Positions 1 through 8,776 of a stretch of DNA of 64,000 nucleotides are shown in pieces. The notes below the pieces were generated by a model. The model worked only from the letters and a program-made list of their open reading frames with translations, had not been told where the DNA came from and searched no databases. The DNA is from Oscillospiraceae bacterium (GTDB lineage Bacteria; Bacillota; Clostridia; Oscillospirales; Ruminococcaceae). The stretch lies in contig JAKSPL010000001.1 in the NCBI GenBank assembly GCA_024404815.1, positions 1-64,000 on the forward strand, written 5' to 3'. Both the position numbers and the translations under genes were made by a program. The stretch's first letter is position 1. Each line of letters starts with the position of its first letter.

Positions 1-54
1 GGAGCGGAGCTCCATTTGGAATGCATCGCAGATACAACTTTATCAACAAACTGA
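1..54 (+). CDS. Possible 3' tail of an upstream gene (partial)
   Basis: Reading from base 1 in the first frame gives 17 codons without a stop, then TGA at 52-54, directly against a hairpin terminator. That is how the end of a forward-strand gene cut by the window edge would look. The fragment is too short to identify, and a non-coding reading is equally possible. Confidence 0.25.
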   Translation, partial: GAELHLECIADTTLSTN

Positions 55-85
55 AGCGGCACACTCGTTATAGTGTGCCGCTTTT
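54..85. terminator. Hairpin terminator, probably bidirectional
   Basis: A 12-bp perfect inverted repeat (AAGCGGCACACT and its complement) encloses a 6-base loop and is followed by TTTT on the forward strand. It lies just downstream of the rubrerythrin stop on the reverse strand and can also end a forward gene entering from the left. Confidence 0.7.
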
Positions 86-97
86 GAATTCTGATAA

Positions 98-649
98 TCA
101 GCCGAAATATCTCTTGAGCAGGCCTTCGAACGCCTTGCCGTGACGTGCTTCATCCTTTGCCATTTCATGAACGGTATCATGAATCGCATCCAGATTTAAT
201 TCCTTTGCTTTCTTAGCAAGTGCAAGCTTACCTGCGGTTGCGCCATGCTCAGCAGCCACTCTCTTTTCGAGGTTCTCCTTTGTCGAGGAAGATACCACTT
301 CGCCCAGAAGCTCTGCAAACTTTGCAGCGTGCTCTGCTTCTTCGTAAGCTGCCTTTTCCCAGTACAGACCGATTTCTGGATAGCCCTCTCTGTGGGCAAC
401 TCTTGCCATTGCTAGATACATACCGACCTCGGTGCATTCGCCTGCGAAGTTCGCACGCAGACCGTCCATGACTTCCGCATCGGTCACATCCTTTGCGATG
501 CCGACCTCGTGTTCACAAGCAAATACGAGCTTGCTGTCATCTTCTTTCTTGATGAACTTCGCACCCGGAACGCCGCACTGCGGGCACTTCTCGGGCGGTT
601 CGTTTCCTTCGTGAACGTATCCGCATACGGGACATACATACTTTGCCAT
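98..649 (-). CDS. rbr: Reverse rubrerythrin (hydrogen peroxide reductase)
   Basis: This is a 183-residue cytoplasmic non-haem iron protein that reduces hydrogen peroxide in anaerobes. The N-terminus is a rubredoxin-type FeS4 domain (CPVCGY and CPQCG, residues about 5-35). It is followed by a ferritin-like di-iron four-helix domain with Glu-rich helices (AxEx[21 protein letters not shown]). The domain order, rubredoxin first, is the reverse of classical rubrerythrin and is typical of clostridial NADH-dependent peroxidase systems. The start at 649 is chosen because GGAGG lies 8-12 bases upstream and the rubredoxin domain begins there; a longer upstream frame has no such site. A PerR-type gene lies 182 bases upstream on the same strand, which suggests peroxide-controlled expression. 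Confidence 0.93.
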   Translation of the reverse strand: MAKYVCPVCGYVHEGNEPPEKCPQCGVPGAKFIKKEDDSKLVFACEHEVGIAKDVTDAEVMDGLRANFAGECTEVGMYLAMARVAHREGYPEIGLYWEKAAYEEAEHAAKFAELLGEVVSSSTKENLEKRVAAEHGATAGKLALAKKAKELNLDAIHDTVHEMAKDEARHGKAFEGLLKRYFG

Positions 650-831
650 TTGTTTTTCCTCCATGTACTGTTTTATATCGGATGCTGACCAAACAGACAG
701 GCATGATTCGCCTGATATTTCGCTCTGACATCCGTATTTCCGCATTTTTTTGCAACGCCAAATCGTTTATCAGTCTTTTGTCGTTCCTGCTGCCTGCGGT
801 TGCGGCTGAATTTATGCACTATGAGAATGCT

Positions 832-1218
832 TCATTCCGTATCCTGACACGATGGACAAATGCCTTTGAACAGAATATCATATCCCAGAAACGTCATGCC
901 GTGTGCGTCACGAATCCGTTCGGTCAGCCCAAGAACTGCGTCCATATCCACATCGAATACCGCTCCGCATTTTACGCACTGTACATGATAATGCTCGGTG
1001 ATCGTAAAATCATAGCGGTCTGGACCGTCGGAAATCTCCACACGGCGGATACTGCCCTCATCTGCCAGAATTTTCAGATTGCGGTAGACCGTTCCCTTGC
1101 TGATCGCGGCATATTCCGCAACTGCTGCTGCATAGACTTCGTCTGCTGTAACATGACCGTGCAGTTTGCGAACCGTCCGCAGCACAAGTTCTTTTTGAAA
1201 TGTCGTTCTTTTATTCAT
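832..1218 (-). CDS. perR: Fur-family regulator, PerR-like
   Basis: This 128-residue protein has the Fur/PerR layout: an N-terminal winged helix (residues about 1-80, with the SKGTVYRNL recognition-helix segment) and a metal-binding dimerisation domain with HYHVQC. Two CxxC pairs (CVKC and CPSC) form the structural zinc site. Proximity to reverse rubrerythrin favours PerR (peroxide sensing by iron-catalysed histidine oxidation) over Fur or Zur, but sequence alone does not prove the ligand. AAGGAG lies 5 bases before the ATG. A Fur-type inverted repeat lies in its own leader, so autorepression is likely. Confidence 0.88.
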   Translation of the reverse strand: MNKRTTFQKELVLRTVRKLHGHVTADEVYAAAVAEYAAISKGTVYRNLKILADEGSIRRVEISDGPDRYDFTITEHYHVQCVKCGAVFDVDMDAVLGLTERIRDAHGMTFLGYDILFKGICPSCQDTE

Positions 1219-1231
1219 AACGACTCCTTAT

Positions 1232-1289
1232 TAGGAATGATTCTCAATAGCAACATAAATATCATAACATATTTCCACAATGATTTCAA
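1232..1289 (-). promoter_or_regulatory. perR promoter with Fur/PerR-type box
   Basis: On the reverse strand TTGAAA (1284-1289) and TATGAT (1261-1266) are separated by 17 bases. About 15 bases downstream of the -10 lies the 7-1-7 inverted repeat TAGGAATGATTCTCA (1232-1246 as read on the forward strand; 5 of 7 positions symmetric), immediately before the ribosome site. The size and A/T pattern fit a Fur-family operator in a position to block transcription. Confidence 0.6.
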
Positions 1290-1367
1290 TGGTATTTTTG
1301 CACAAACTTTCCCATGTACATTCTGTCAATCCCCACAATCGCCGCTCTACTCTGCATCAAGACAAAA

Positions 1368-1402
1368 TACGGTCGGGCCGACAAATTGCCGACCCGACCG
1401 TA
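1368..1402 (-). terminator. Terminator of the 1461-2879 gene
   Basis: A long GC-rich inverted repeat built on TACGGTCGGG with its complement is followed by TATTTTGTCT on the reverse strand, 60 bases after the stop codon. Confidence 0.7.
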
Positions 1403-1460
1403 CTTTCTTTATCTTGGGACTACTCCTCTTTCACACTTTGGGATATTCTTCGAATCGGAA

Positions 1461-2879
1461 TTACTGTCTTGCAGTACCGAAGAAGATGTTGTTGAAGAAT
1501 GCCTTGGTCGCATCGACACCGAGCACCATCTTGAACATATCGGTGGAAATACCGCCCTTATCGACAAGATTGTCCGAATACTGCTGGATTGCTGCGACCT
1601 TGACTGCTTTCTGCTCTGCATTGAGCTGCGGCATATTCTTGGAAGCGTCCAGCGTGATGCGGAAGCTGTCGTTCAGCATTTCGGCTGTCTTGTCTGCATC
1701 GGTGTAGCTTGTCATCTTGAACAAGCCCATTGTACGGATCTCGTCATACCATGCAGGTGTCGGTGTGACGCTCATAAGGCCTGCATACTTGTCTGTCAGA
1801 CCACTCAGCTTGCCAACGACATTCCGGAAATCCTTCGAATTCTCATCGTTGCTCAATCCGTAGAATTCGATGTAGGAAATATGTGCTTCACCATTGAACA
1901 TATAGTCCGTAGAGATCAGCGGCAAATCTTTGTTAAATGGGGAAAGTACGATGGTTGCCATCTGGTTTGCACCGTCTGTTTTCATAACGCTGAGATTGCC
2001 GTAACCTTCGACTTCATACTGTTCAATGTCGAAAATGTACATACCGAGGATATTAAGCTGCTTGTACTCCCCTGTATCCACAGGCGTCAGCTTATAATAC
2101 TGAGAGATCACATCCAGCGTATCATCAATGTCCTTGTTCATCAGGTAGCTGTTGTACTTGTGAATATAATCAGCGCGAGATTCGGATACATTGCCTGCCG
2201 CATCCGCATAGGATTTTCCGTAGTTCGCGTTGACATTGTTGGACACCAATGTAATCGTATCTGCGATGATGACCGTATTGTTGAGGTTGATATTGTTCGC
2301 ACGGATCTCGACATTGCCAAGCGGTGCATAGACAATACCGTTCAGATTGACATTGTTGCAGTCGATCGTAATGTCACCAAATTCGGAATACAGCACAGGA
2401 CTGTTGACGTTGCTGACATTACCGCTGATGTTGATGTCTGCATCCGCCTTGATGGGGGCGGAGAGATTCAGATTGCCGTTGAGTGACGCATCGCCGATCA
2501 CGTCAAGCGGCTTATTCAGATTGATGTTTGACTTGGAAAGGTTCAATCCGTCGGAAACCTCTGCACTGCCAAAATAACTTGCGGTCAGCTTGTCGCCGAT
2601 AAAGAGCATTTCCTTGCCTGCGTTTTCTGTCTTTTTGCCGTTGATGTTTACCTTCTTGCCGGTTTCAATCGTTCCGTTTGCTGCAATATTTCCGTTCAGC
2701 GTAAAATGCTTGGCATCGACCGTAATTGCCCCTTTTGCAGCCGATGATGCAAACAGAGCATACGGGAAGCTGCTGTCATTTTCCGCAAAAACGGACGGTA
2801 CAGCAGCCGTGGGCAAAGCCATGAGAGATACCATTGCTGAGAGGACGATTGCAGATTTTCTGATACTCTGCTTTTTCAT
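1461..2879 (-). CDS. Exported Asn-rich repeat protein of unknown function
   Basis: A 472-residue secreted protein. It has a Sec signal peptide (KKQ, hydrophobic stretch, cut near residue 30). Residues about 50-240 are made of short strands rich in alternating Asn and hydrophobic residues (DITIDCNNVNLNGIVYAP, then VEIRANNINLNNTVIIADT), as in right-handed beta-helix or polymer-forming surface proteins. Similar stretches are known from surface proteins of Ruminococcus and Lachnospiraceae. The C-terminal 230 residues are globular and unrecognised. There is no dockerin, LPXTG motif or membrane anchor. A consensus promoter and its own terminator make it a single-gene unit. Confidence 0.75.
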   Translation of the reverse strand: MKKQSIRKSAIVLSAMVSLMALPTAAVPSVFAENDSSFPYALFASSAAKGAITVDAKHFTLNGNIAANGTIETGKKVNINGKKTENAGKEMLFIGDKLTASYFGSAEVSDGLNLSKSNINLNKPLDVIGDASLNGNLNLSAPIKADADINISGNVSNVNSPVLYSEFGDITIDCNNVNLNGIVYAPLGNVEIRANNINLNNTVIIADTITLVSNNVNANYGKSYADAAGNVSESRADYIHKYNSYLMNKDIDDTLDVISQYYKLTPVDTGEYKQLNILGMYIFDIEQYEVEGYGNLSVMKTDGANQMATIVLSPFNKDLPLISTDYMFNGEAHISYIEFYGLSNDENSKDFRNVVGKLSGLTDKYAGLMSVTPTPAWYDEIRTMGLFKMTSYTDADKTAEMLNDSFRITLDASKNMPQLNAEQKAVKVAAIQQYSDNLVDKGGISTDMFKMVLGVDATKAFFNNIFFGTARQ

Positions 2880-2944
2880 AAGAACACACTCCTTTTAATA
2901 TATATGTATATATAGTTTCTCTGAGCCTTTTGGGCTCTATATAC

Positions 2945-2972
2945 AGTATAGCATCTATTTCATAAATGTCAA
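2945..2972 (-). promoter_or_regulatory. Promoter of the Asn-rich exported protein
   Basis: TTGACA (2967-2972) and TATACT (2945-2950) on the reverse strand, spacer 16. The following leader of about 60 bases is AT-rich and contains the palindrome-like ATATATGTATATAT. The rest of the 2880-3255 gap holds the forward promoter at 3184 and nothing else I recognise. Confidence 0.75.
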
Positions 2973-3183
2973 CAATTTCCATAAGCATTTTACATAGTAT
3001 TTTCACATTTTGTGCATTTGCACAGTATTTAATTCGTGGTTTGTGCAACCGTACAGAGGTGCATTCAAAAATCACATTGTGAACACAGCTGCCAAAAAAT
3101 CCCATTGTGCATTGTCACCAATGAGAATACTGCCCCGCAGCGGCAAAATTCGGCTTTCTATCGGTATTTCTGCTCGTGACCGA

Positions 3184-3212
3184 TTGACTTTTCTCTGCGG
3201 ATATGGTATCAT
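3184..3212 (+). promoter_or_regulatory. Promoter of the MBL-fold hydrolase gene
   Basis: TTGACT (3184-3189), 17-base spacer, TATCAT (3207-3212), with the start codon 44 bases downstream. Confidence 0.75.
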
Positions 3213-3255
3213 AGTTACAAATCATTTGACATTTTCATACAGGAGGTACCATTCT

Positions 3256-3942
3256 ATGCTCGACCATATTTCCGTCAACACCCAAAGCAGTATCCGCATT
3301 CAGGACAGCAAGGTGCTCTATTTTGATCCGTTCAAAATCGAAGGCACTCCGCACGACGCCGACATCATTTTGATCACCCACAGCCACTTTGACCATTGGT
3401 CGCCTGAGGACATCCGAAAAGTGATGAAGCCCGATACGATTCTTGTATGTCCGAAATCGCTCAAAGAAGCCGATACCCTCGGTCTGACGGTCAAATCCGT
3501 TTTGCCGAACGAAAGCTTTTCGATTGACGGCTTAGAATTCCAGAGCGTTCCCGCATATAACAAGGTTCTGCCGTTTCACCCGAAACACGAGGGATGGGTG
3601 GGATACCTGTTCCACAGTCAGACAAACGGCGATATGTACATTGCAGGCGATACCGACATGACCGACGAAAACCAAACTGTACGCTGTCAGACAGCATTTC
3701 TCCCCATTGGCGGCACCTACACCATGAATGCTGAACAGGCGGCAAAACTTGCAGATATCATTCAGCCTGAAACCGTGATCCCGATCCACTACGGTTCAAT
3801 TGTCGGCACACCCAATGATATCGATCAATTTACAAAGGCACTCACCAAAAACATCACAACTATTCAAAAATTGACATTCTGCTTTCAGAAGCATCGACAA
3901 CCGCAAGATAACACAAAAAAGAAACGAATGAACAATTTTTGA
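3256..3942 (+). CDS. Metallo-beta-lactamase-fold hydrolase (UlaG-like)
   Basis: A 228-residue cytoplasmic metal-dependent hydrolase. Metal ligands are visible as HSHFDHW (HxHxDH, about residues 37-43), AGDTD and the late IPIHYG. Lack of extra domains and the short length match the UlaG-like group (COG2220), whose best-known member is L-ascorbate-6-phosphate lactonase; the substrate here cannot be predicted. The start at 3256 follows AGGAGG by 9 bases; the frame stays open further upstream but without a ribosome site and through the promoter. The last 20 residues are basic and look like a non-conserved tail. Confidence 0.85.
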   Translation: MLDHISVNTQSSIRIQDSKVLYFDPFKIEGTPHDADIILITHSHFDHWSPEDIRKVMKPDTILVCPKSLKEADTLGLTVKSVLPNESFSIDGLEFQSVPAYNKVLPFHPKHEGWVGYLFHSQTNGDMYIAGDTDMTDENQTVRCQTAFLPIGGTYTMNAEQAAKLADIIQPETVIPIHYGSIVGTPNDIDQFTKALTKNITTIQKLTFCFQKHRQPQDNTKKKRMNNF

Positions 3943-3953
3943 CCAAGACAGCG

Positions 3954-3983
3954 GATTCTGCGATGTTTTCGGAATCGTAGAAT
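3954..3983 (+). terminator. Weak hairpin after the MBL-fold gene
   Basis: GATTCTGCGAT pairs with ATCGTAGAAT (one G-T pair) around a 9-base loop, 11 bases after the stop. No clear T run follows, so termination here is doubtful. Confidence 0.35.
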
Positions 3984-4077
3984 ATTGAACAAAGTGTCGC
4001 GCAAGATGGGCGGCATTTACAGAATTTAAGGTTCATTTAATGCAACTATAAATTTGTTGCGATGTTTGAGAAAAGAC

Positions 4078-4107
4078 TTGACATCACATCGTTTTTTGTG
4101 CTATACT
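4078..4107 (+). promoter_or_regulatory. Promoter of the CotH-dockerin gene
   Basis: TTGACA (4078-4083), 18-base spacer, TATACT (4102-4107). The leader to the start codon is about 95 bases. Confidence 0.75.
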
Positions 4108-4207
4108 AATAATAATCTGGCAACAGATTACAAAAATACAAAGAGAGACAGAAATAAGAAAATTGAAAATGGGCAGAGGAAAACTTCATAAGAACGGAGG
4201 GATTTTG

Positions 4208-7018
4208 ATGCACCTGCATCACATCACCAAACGAGGCACGGCCTTCGGCTGTTCCATTCTTGTATCCGCTTCTCTGCTCGGCGTACTTCCTTCTTTACCG
4301 GCAGTTGCGGCTTCACAAGTCTGCATCAACGAGGTTTGTACCAAAAACACCACGAACGCTGCTCCCGATGGTCAGTTCTATGACTATGTAGAACTTTACA
4401 ACAACAGCAGCAGCGCAGTTTCGCTCAGCGGCTACTGTCTGTCTGATGACGAAACAGTTCTCAATGCGTTTCAGTTTCCAAACGGCACTTCCATCGCCGC
4501 ACACAGCTATCTGACCGTTTACTGCGGTGTGGATAACCCCACAAGCAGCTTCCTTGCTGCAGACTTCGGCCTTTCGAAAGACGGCGAAACCATTTTCCTG
4601 TCTTCAGGCTCGAATGTCATGGAGAAAATGGAAGTTCCTGCGCTCAAAGATGATACCGCTTATGCGCGTACCCCTGACGGCGCAGACACCTACGGCATCG
4701 TGACCAGCCTTACACCCGGACGCTCCAATCCGCAGTCCGCAGGCTCCTCTGTTGTCGTTCCGATGCCGCAGTTCTCACAGGGCAGCGGTTTCTATTCAAG
4801 CAGCTTCTCCCTGACACTTTCTGCTTCATCGGGCAGCACCATCTACTATACCACAGACGGCAGCGACCCGACGACTTCTTCCACACGCTATTCGGGTGCA
4901 ATTTCTATCTACGACAAGAGCTCCGAAGAAAACGTATACAGCGCGATCACCAATATTTCTTCGGCGGGCTATTCGGCTCCTGCTGACCCCGTCAAGAAAG
5001 CAATGATCGTCCGTGCGATTGCTGTTGATTCGCAGGGACGTACCAGTGAAATCGCAACCAACAGCTACTTTATCGGCTATACAAGCAGCAACTACGAAAC
5101 CCAGATGCGCGTCATCTCGCTCGTTACCGACCCGTCCAACCTGTTTGATGACCAGAAGGGCATTTATGTCCTCGGCAACAAGTACAACCAGGGCGGCGCA
5201 GGCGGCTGGGCAGGTATGGCAGGTATGGGTAACCCTGAAGCCAACTATACACAGTCCGGCAAAGAATGGGAACGTCCCTGCAACTTCACCGTATTCGAAA
5301 AGGGCAAGGCTACCTATTCCGCAAATGTCGGCATCCGTATTCATGGTGCATACACCCGTCAGGACCCCCAGAAGTCCTTCAACCTCTATGCACGTTCCGA
5401 TTACGGTCCTTCTAAAATGAGCTACGATTTCTTCAATGGTCAGCTTACAAATATCAAGGGCAAGGTCATTGATGAATTTGATTCCCTGACACTCCGTACA
5501 GGCGCAAACGATAAGGATACCAAGATTCGTGACCGCTTCAATCAGGAACTCGTCAGCGACCGCGATATGGGTACGCTGATGCAGACCGAATGTGTCGTAT
5601 TCCTCGACGGCGAATACTGGGGCGTTTATAACCTCATGGAGAAAATCAGCAAGGATTATGTCAGCGACCACTATAAGGTCAAGGCAGGCGATGTCTGCAT
5701 CATCAAAACCGATGAACAGACTGACGGTTCTGAGGCAGGCTGGCAGGATTACCAGACGCTGAAAAATCTTGCAAATTCGAACTTCTCGAACGCAGATGCT
5801 GTCAAGCAGTTCAATACGCTTGTTGATGCAAAGAGCTTTGCAGATTATATGGCGGCTGAACTCGTATTCGGAAACTCCGACTTCGGCAACAACAACTACG
5901 CACTCTGGAAAACCGAAACCGTCGATACCGAAAAAGTCTACGCAGACGGAAAATGGCGTTTCCTCCTGTTCGATACCGAATACGGTCAGGGACTCTACGG
6001 TCAGAGCAATGCAAATACCAACGCATTCCAGTCTTTGCGTTCCAAGAACACATGGCTGACCAAGCTGTTCTTCGGAATGCTCGAAAATAATGCAGAATTC
6101 CGTCAGCTGTTCGTTACCTGCTACTATGATATGTGCAACGAAAACTTCGAGCCCACAAAGGTTCTGAACAAGCTGAATCAAATGGTTTCCGTATATTCCC
6201 CGATCATGCCCGACTCCCTGAAGCGTTTTGCAGGTAAGGGTGCAGGCGGCATGGGCGACTGGAATATGGGCGATTGGAACATGGGCGACTGGAACATCGG
6301 CGGAGACCCCAATGCCGGTGGCTGGAACATGGGCGGAGACCCCAATGCAGGCGGCTGGAACATGGGCGGAGATCCCAATGCAGGCGGCTGGAACATGGGT
6401 GATATGGGCAACTGGGGCAATCAACCCGCACAGCCTGCTCCCGGAGATCCGAACCAGAACCCCGGTCAGCAGCCTCAGCAGAATGTGGATTACTCTCAGC
6501 AGTTCTCCAAAAACGTCGAACCGATCACCAGTTTCTGGAACTCCAGAGCAACAAATGCTAAACAGCATCTTGTCAACTTCCTCGGCAGCAAGGTCACAAA
6601 CCAGACCTGCACGGTTTCTGTTTCGAACAATGCACAGCAAGGCAGTGTCCTGTTCAACACCCTGACACTCCCGTACAGCTCCTGGAGCGGCGGCTATCTC
6701 ATGGAAATGCCGATCACACTGGATGCGGATGTCAAGGAAGGCTACCGCTTCTCCGGTTGGCAGGTTTCCGGTGCGACCTTCGCTTCCGGCAACGCTTCTT
6801 CGCAGAGTGTTGTTTTGACTCCTACCAGTTCGACCGTTTCCATTCAGGCTGTCTACACGACAGGCGACGGATATTCCAAGACGGATGTCCGCACCCTGCT
6901 CGCATTCCTCACAGGTCAGGGCAGACTGTCCAAATCGCAGGCTTCTTCCTACGACATGAACAAAGACGGCAAACTGACTGCAACCGACTTGACATTGCTC
7001 AAACGTCAGGTACGATAA
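4208..7018 (+). CDS. Secreted CotH-kinase protein with lamin-tail, chitobiase-like and dockerin parts
   Basis: A 936-residue extracellular protein. In order: signal peptide ending near AVAA (residue 34); lamin-tail domain (about 36-150, QVCINEVC through the YVELYN segment); chitobiase C-terminal-like beta domain (about 185-290, YYTTDGSDPT); CotH domain (about 310-680, with GIRIHGAYTR, LRTGANDKD, YWGVYNLMEKI and LLFDTEYGQG). Then a Gly/Asn/Trp repeat tract, an InlB-repeat-like segment (EGYRFSGW), and a C-terminal dockerin. Only the second dockerin calcium loop is canonical (DMNKDGKLTATDL); the first is degenerate. CotH domains are protein kinases in spore coats; in dockerin proteins their role is unknown. 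The start at 4208 is chosen for GGAGGG 4-9 bases upstream and for the signal peptide. Confidence 0.88.
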   Translation: MHLHHITKRGTAFGCSILVSASLLGVLPSLPAVAASQVCINEVCTKNTTNAAPDGQFYDYVELYNNSSSAVSLSGYCLSDDETVLNAFQFPNGTSIAAHSYLTVYCGVDNPTSSFLAADFGLSKDGETIFLSSGSNVMEKMEVPALKDDTAYARTPDGADTYGIVTSLTPGRSNPQSAGSSVVVPMPQFSQGSGFYSSSFSLTLSASSGSTIYYTTDGSDPTTSSTRYSGAISIYDKSSEENVYSAITNISSAGYSAPADPVKKAMIVRAIAVDSQGRTSEIATNSYFIGYTSSNYETQMRVISLVTDPSNLFDDQKGIYVLGNKYNQGGAGGWAGMAGMGNPEANYTQSGKEWERPCNFTVFEKGKATYSANVGIRIHGAYTRQDPQKSFNLYARSDYGPSKMSYDFFNGQLTNIKGKVIDEFDSLTLRTGANDKDTKIRDRFNQELVSDRDMGTLMQTECVVFLDGEYWGVYNLMEKISKDYVSDHYKVKAGDVCIIKTDEQTDGSEAGWQDYQTLKNLANSNFSNADAVKQFNTLVDAKSFADYMAAELVFGNSDFGNNNYALWKTETVDTEKVYADGKWRFLLFDTEYGQGLYGQSNANTNAFQSLRSKNTWLTKLFFGMLENNAEFRQLFVTCYYDMCNENFEPTKVLNKLNQMVSVYSPIMPDSLKRFAGKGAGGMGDWNMGDWNMGDWNIGGDPNAGGWNMGGDPNAGGWNMGGDPNAGGWNMGDMGNWGNQPAQPAPGDPNQNPGQQPQQNVDYSQQFSKNVEPITSFWNSRATNAKQHLVNFLGSKVTNQTCTVSVSNNAQQGSVLFNTLTLPYSSWSGGYLMEMPITLDADVKEGYRFSGWQVSGATFASGNASSQSVVLTPTSSTVSIQAVYTTGDGYSKTDVRTLLAFLTGQGRLSKSQASSYDMNKDGKLTATDLTLLKRQVR
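6254..6397 (+). repeat. In-frame tandem repeats inside the CotH-dockerin gene
   Basis: Three 15-base units encode GDWNM/I and are followed by three 33-base units encoding GGDPNAGGWNM. Silent differences between units show they are not brand new. The tract links the CotH domain to the C-terminal half. Confidence 0.9.
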
Positions 7019-7028
7019 GAACACCTGA

Positions 7029-7064
7029 ATCGCCCTTGAATACGCGTTCAAGGGCGATTCTTTT
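7029..7064 (+). terminator. Terminator of the CotH-dockerin gene
   Basis: ATCGCCCTTGAA and its perfect 12-base complement enclose TACGCG and are followed by TCTTTT. It sits 30 bases before the response-regulator gene, so little room is left for a separate promoter. Confidence 0.85.
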
Positions 7065-7093
7065 GTATACTTTTTTCGATTGGAGAGATTTCA

Positions 7094-7765
7094 ATGTACA
7101 AACTGTTTCTCGTTGAGGACGACAGCGGCATTGCTTCTGCTGTTACGAAACTTGCTGAGGCTTGGGCATTCGAAGTGCGCTGCTGCCGCGATTTTCGCCG
7201 TGTTACCGAAGAACTCACTGAATTTGCACCGCATATCGTCCTGCTGGACATCGGACTGCCCTTTTTCAACGGGTACCATTGGTGCGGCGAGATCCGAAAA
7301 CTCTCCAATGTGCCCATTATTTTCATCTCCTCCGCCGCAGACAATCTCAATATCGTCATGGCAATGAATCTGGGCGCAGACGATTTCATTGCAAAACCGT
7401 TTGACGGGAATGTGCTGATGGCAAAGGTACAGGCTTTGCTGCGCAGAACCTATGATTTTGCTGAATCCGCACCGATTCTCTCCCATCGAGGTGCATTTCT
7501 CAATACAGGCGACAACACCCTCACCTATCAGGATGAACGCATTGAACTATCCAAAAACGAATACCGCATTCTCGCCTGTCTGATGGAACAGAAAGGCTCA
7601 GTTGTAAGCCGTGAAAAGCTGATGGAACGGCTCTGGGAAACCGACTCCTTTGTCGATGAAAACACCCTCTCAGTCAATGTCAATCGACTGCGGAAAAAGC
7701 TGGAAACAGCCGGACTATCAGGATTCATCACAACAAAATTCGGTGTCGGCTATCTGATTGAATAA
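7094..7765 (+). CDS. OmpR-family response regulator (BceR-like)
   Basis: A 223-residue two-component regulator. The receiver domain has the acidic pair at residues 9-10, phosphoacceptor Asp52 (VLLDIGLP) and Lys101 (FIAKPF). A winged-helix DNA-binding domain follows (about 125-223, ending in KFGVGYLIE). The gene order regulator, kinase, ATPase, permease is that of BceRS-BceAB modules, in which the ABC transporter itself senses peptide antibiotics. The probable binding sites are the phased repeats upstream of the ABC genes. It is followed after 10 bases by the kinase. Confidence 0.92.
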   Translation: MYKLFLVEDDSGIASAVTKLAEAWAFEVRCCRDFRRVTEELTEFAPHIVLLDIGLPFFNGYHWCGEIRKLSNVPIIFISSAADNLNIVMAMNLGADDFIAKPFDGNVLMAKVQALLRRTYDFAESAPILSHRGAFLNTGDNTLTYQDERIELSKNEYRILACLMEQKGSVVSREKLMERLWETDSFVDENTLSVNVNRLRKKLETAGLSGFITTKFGVGYLIE

Positions 7766-7775
7766 GGAGATTCCT

Positions 7776-8768
7776 ATGACATTCCTGCTTGCATTTCTCA
7801 AAGACAAACGATACACGCTGCTGTTTGCGCTGCTTACTCTGCTCGTGCTTTGCATCAGCTTTCTGCTCTACCATCTTCCGTTACAGGCAGTGGTGTACCC
7901 CTGCATCGTCTGTGCGGCGATTGGTCTGGGATTTTTGTGTATGGAGTATCTCCAGGCCGCCAAAAGACACAGACAAATGCAGAAACTATTGCAGTCCGAA
8001 CAAATTCTCCGTGATATGCTTCCCGATGCCGAAACCGTTGAAAGCAATGACGACTATGCACTTATCATAAAGCTTCTGGATGACTTACAGGCACAAAAAC
8101 TGCGTGCAGACGAAAAATTTCAGGACATGATGGACTACTATACCGTCTGGGTGCATCAAATCAAAACACCGATCGCATCCATGAAATTATCCTTGCAGAA
8201 CGAGGATTCCGCGCAGGCACGCCGTCTGTCTGCCGAATTGTTCCGCATCGAACAATATGTCGGCATGGTACTCGCCTTCCTGCGGCTCGACAGCAACTCC
8301 ACAGACTATGTGTTCCGCAGCTGCGATCTGGATACCTTGCTGCGGCAGTCCGTCCGCAAATACGCTGCCGATTTTATCGGCAAAAAGCTGACGCTCTCTT
8401 ATGAGCCGCTCGGTCGGATGATCGTTACCGATGAGAAATGGTTTTCTTTTGTCATAGAACAGCTCCTTTCAAATGCCATTAAATATACCCAAGAAGGCGG
8501 TACTATTACAATCGGCATGACAGATGACAATACCCTGTTTCTCTCTGACACAGGCATCGGTATCGCAGAATCTGATTTACCGCGTATTTTCGAAAAAGGA
8601 TACACAGGCTTCAACGGTCGTACCGACAAATCCGCAAGCGGTATCGGACTGTATCTCTGCAAGCGTGTCTGTACACAACTCCATATCGACATTTCGGCAG
8701 AATCAGAGCCTGCAAAAGGGACGACCATGCGCCTGAATCTTTCACAGAACCCCTTCCATTCCGACTAA
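7776..8768 (+). CDS. Intramembrane-sensing histidine kinase (BceS-like)
   Basis: A 330-residue membrane kinase. Two transmembrane helices lie within the first 65 residues with almost no outside loop, the mark of BceS-type kinases that take their signal from a partner ABC permease. The phosphoacceptor His is in WVHQIKTPIASMKL; the ATPase domain shows SNAIKYTQ, DTGIGI and GIGLYLCKR. ATG at 7776 is preferred over an upstream TTG because AAGGAG lies 6 bases before it. Confidence 0.92.
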   Translation: MTFLLAFLKDKRYTLLFALLTLLVLCISFLLYHLPLQAVVYPCIVCAAIGLGFLCMEYLQAAKRHRQMQKLLQSEQILRDMLPDAETVESNDDYALIIKLLDDLQAQKLRADEKFQDMMDYYTVWVHQIKTPIASMKLSLQNEDSAQARRLSAELFRIEQYVGMVLAFLRLDSNSTDYVFRSCDLDTLLRQSVRKYAADFIGKKLTLSYEPLGRMIVTDEKWFSFVIEQLLSNAIKYTQEGGTITIGMTDDNTLFLSDTGIGIAESDLPRIFEKGYTGFNGRTDKSASGIGLYLCKRVCTQLHIDISAESEPAKGTTMRLNLSQNPFHSD

Positions 8769-8776
8769 TCTTTCAA

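Noticed and set aside
2880..3105. Short reverse-strand open frame upstream of the Asn-rich protein
   Set aside because: It runs through a consensus promoter and its codon use and composition look non-coding.
6254..6397. Direct repeats as a CRISPR or mobile element
   Set aside because: They are in frame inside a coding region and encode a regular protein linker.
4826..7051. Long open frame (741 codons) on the strand opposite the CotH-dockerin gene
   Set aside because: No ribosome site, unusual composition, and it mirrors the third-codon pattern of a well-supported gene with recognised domains.
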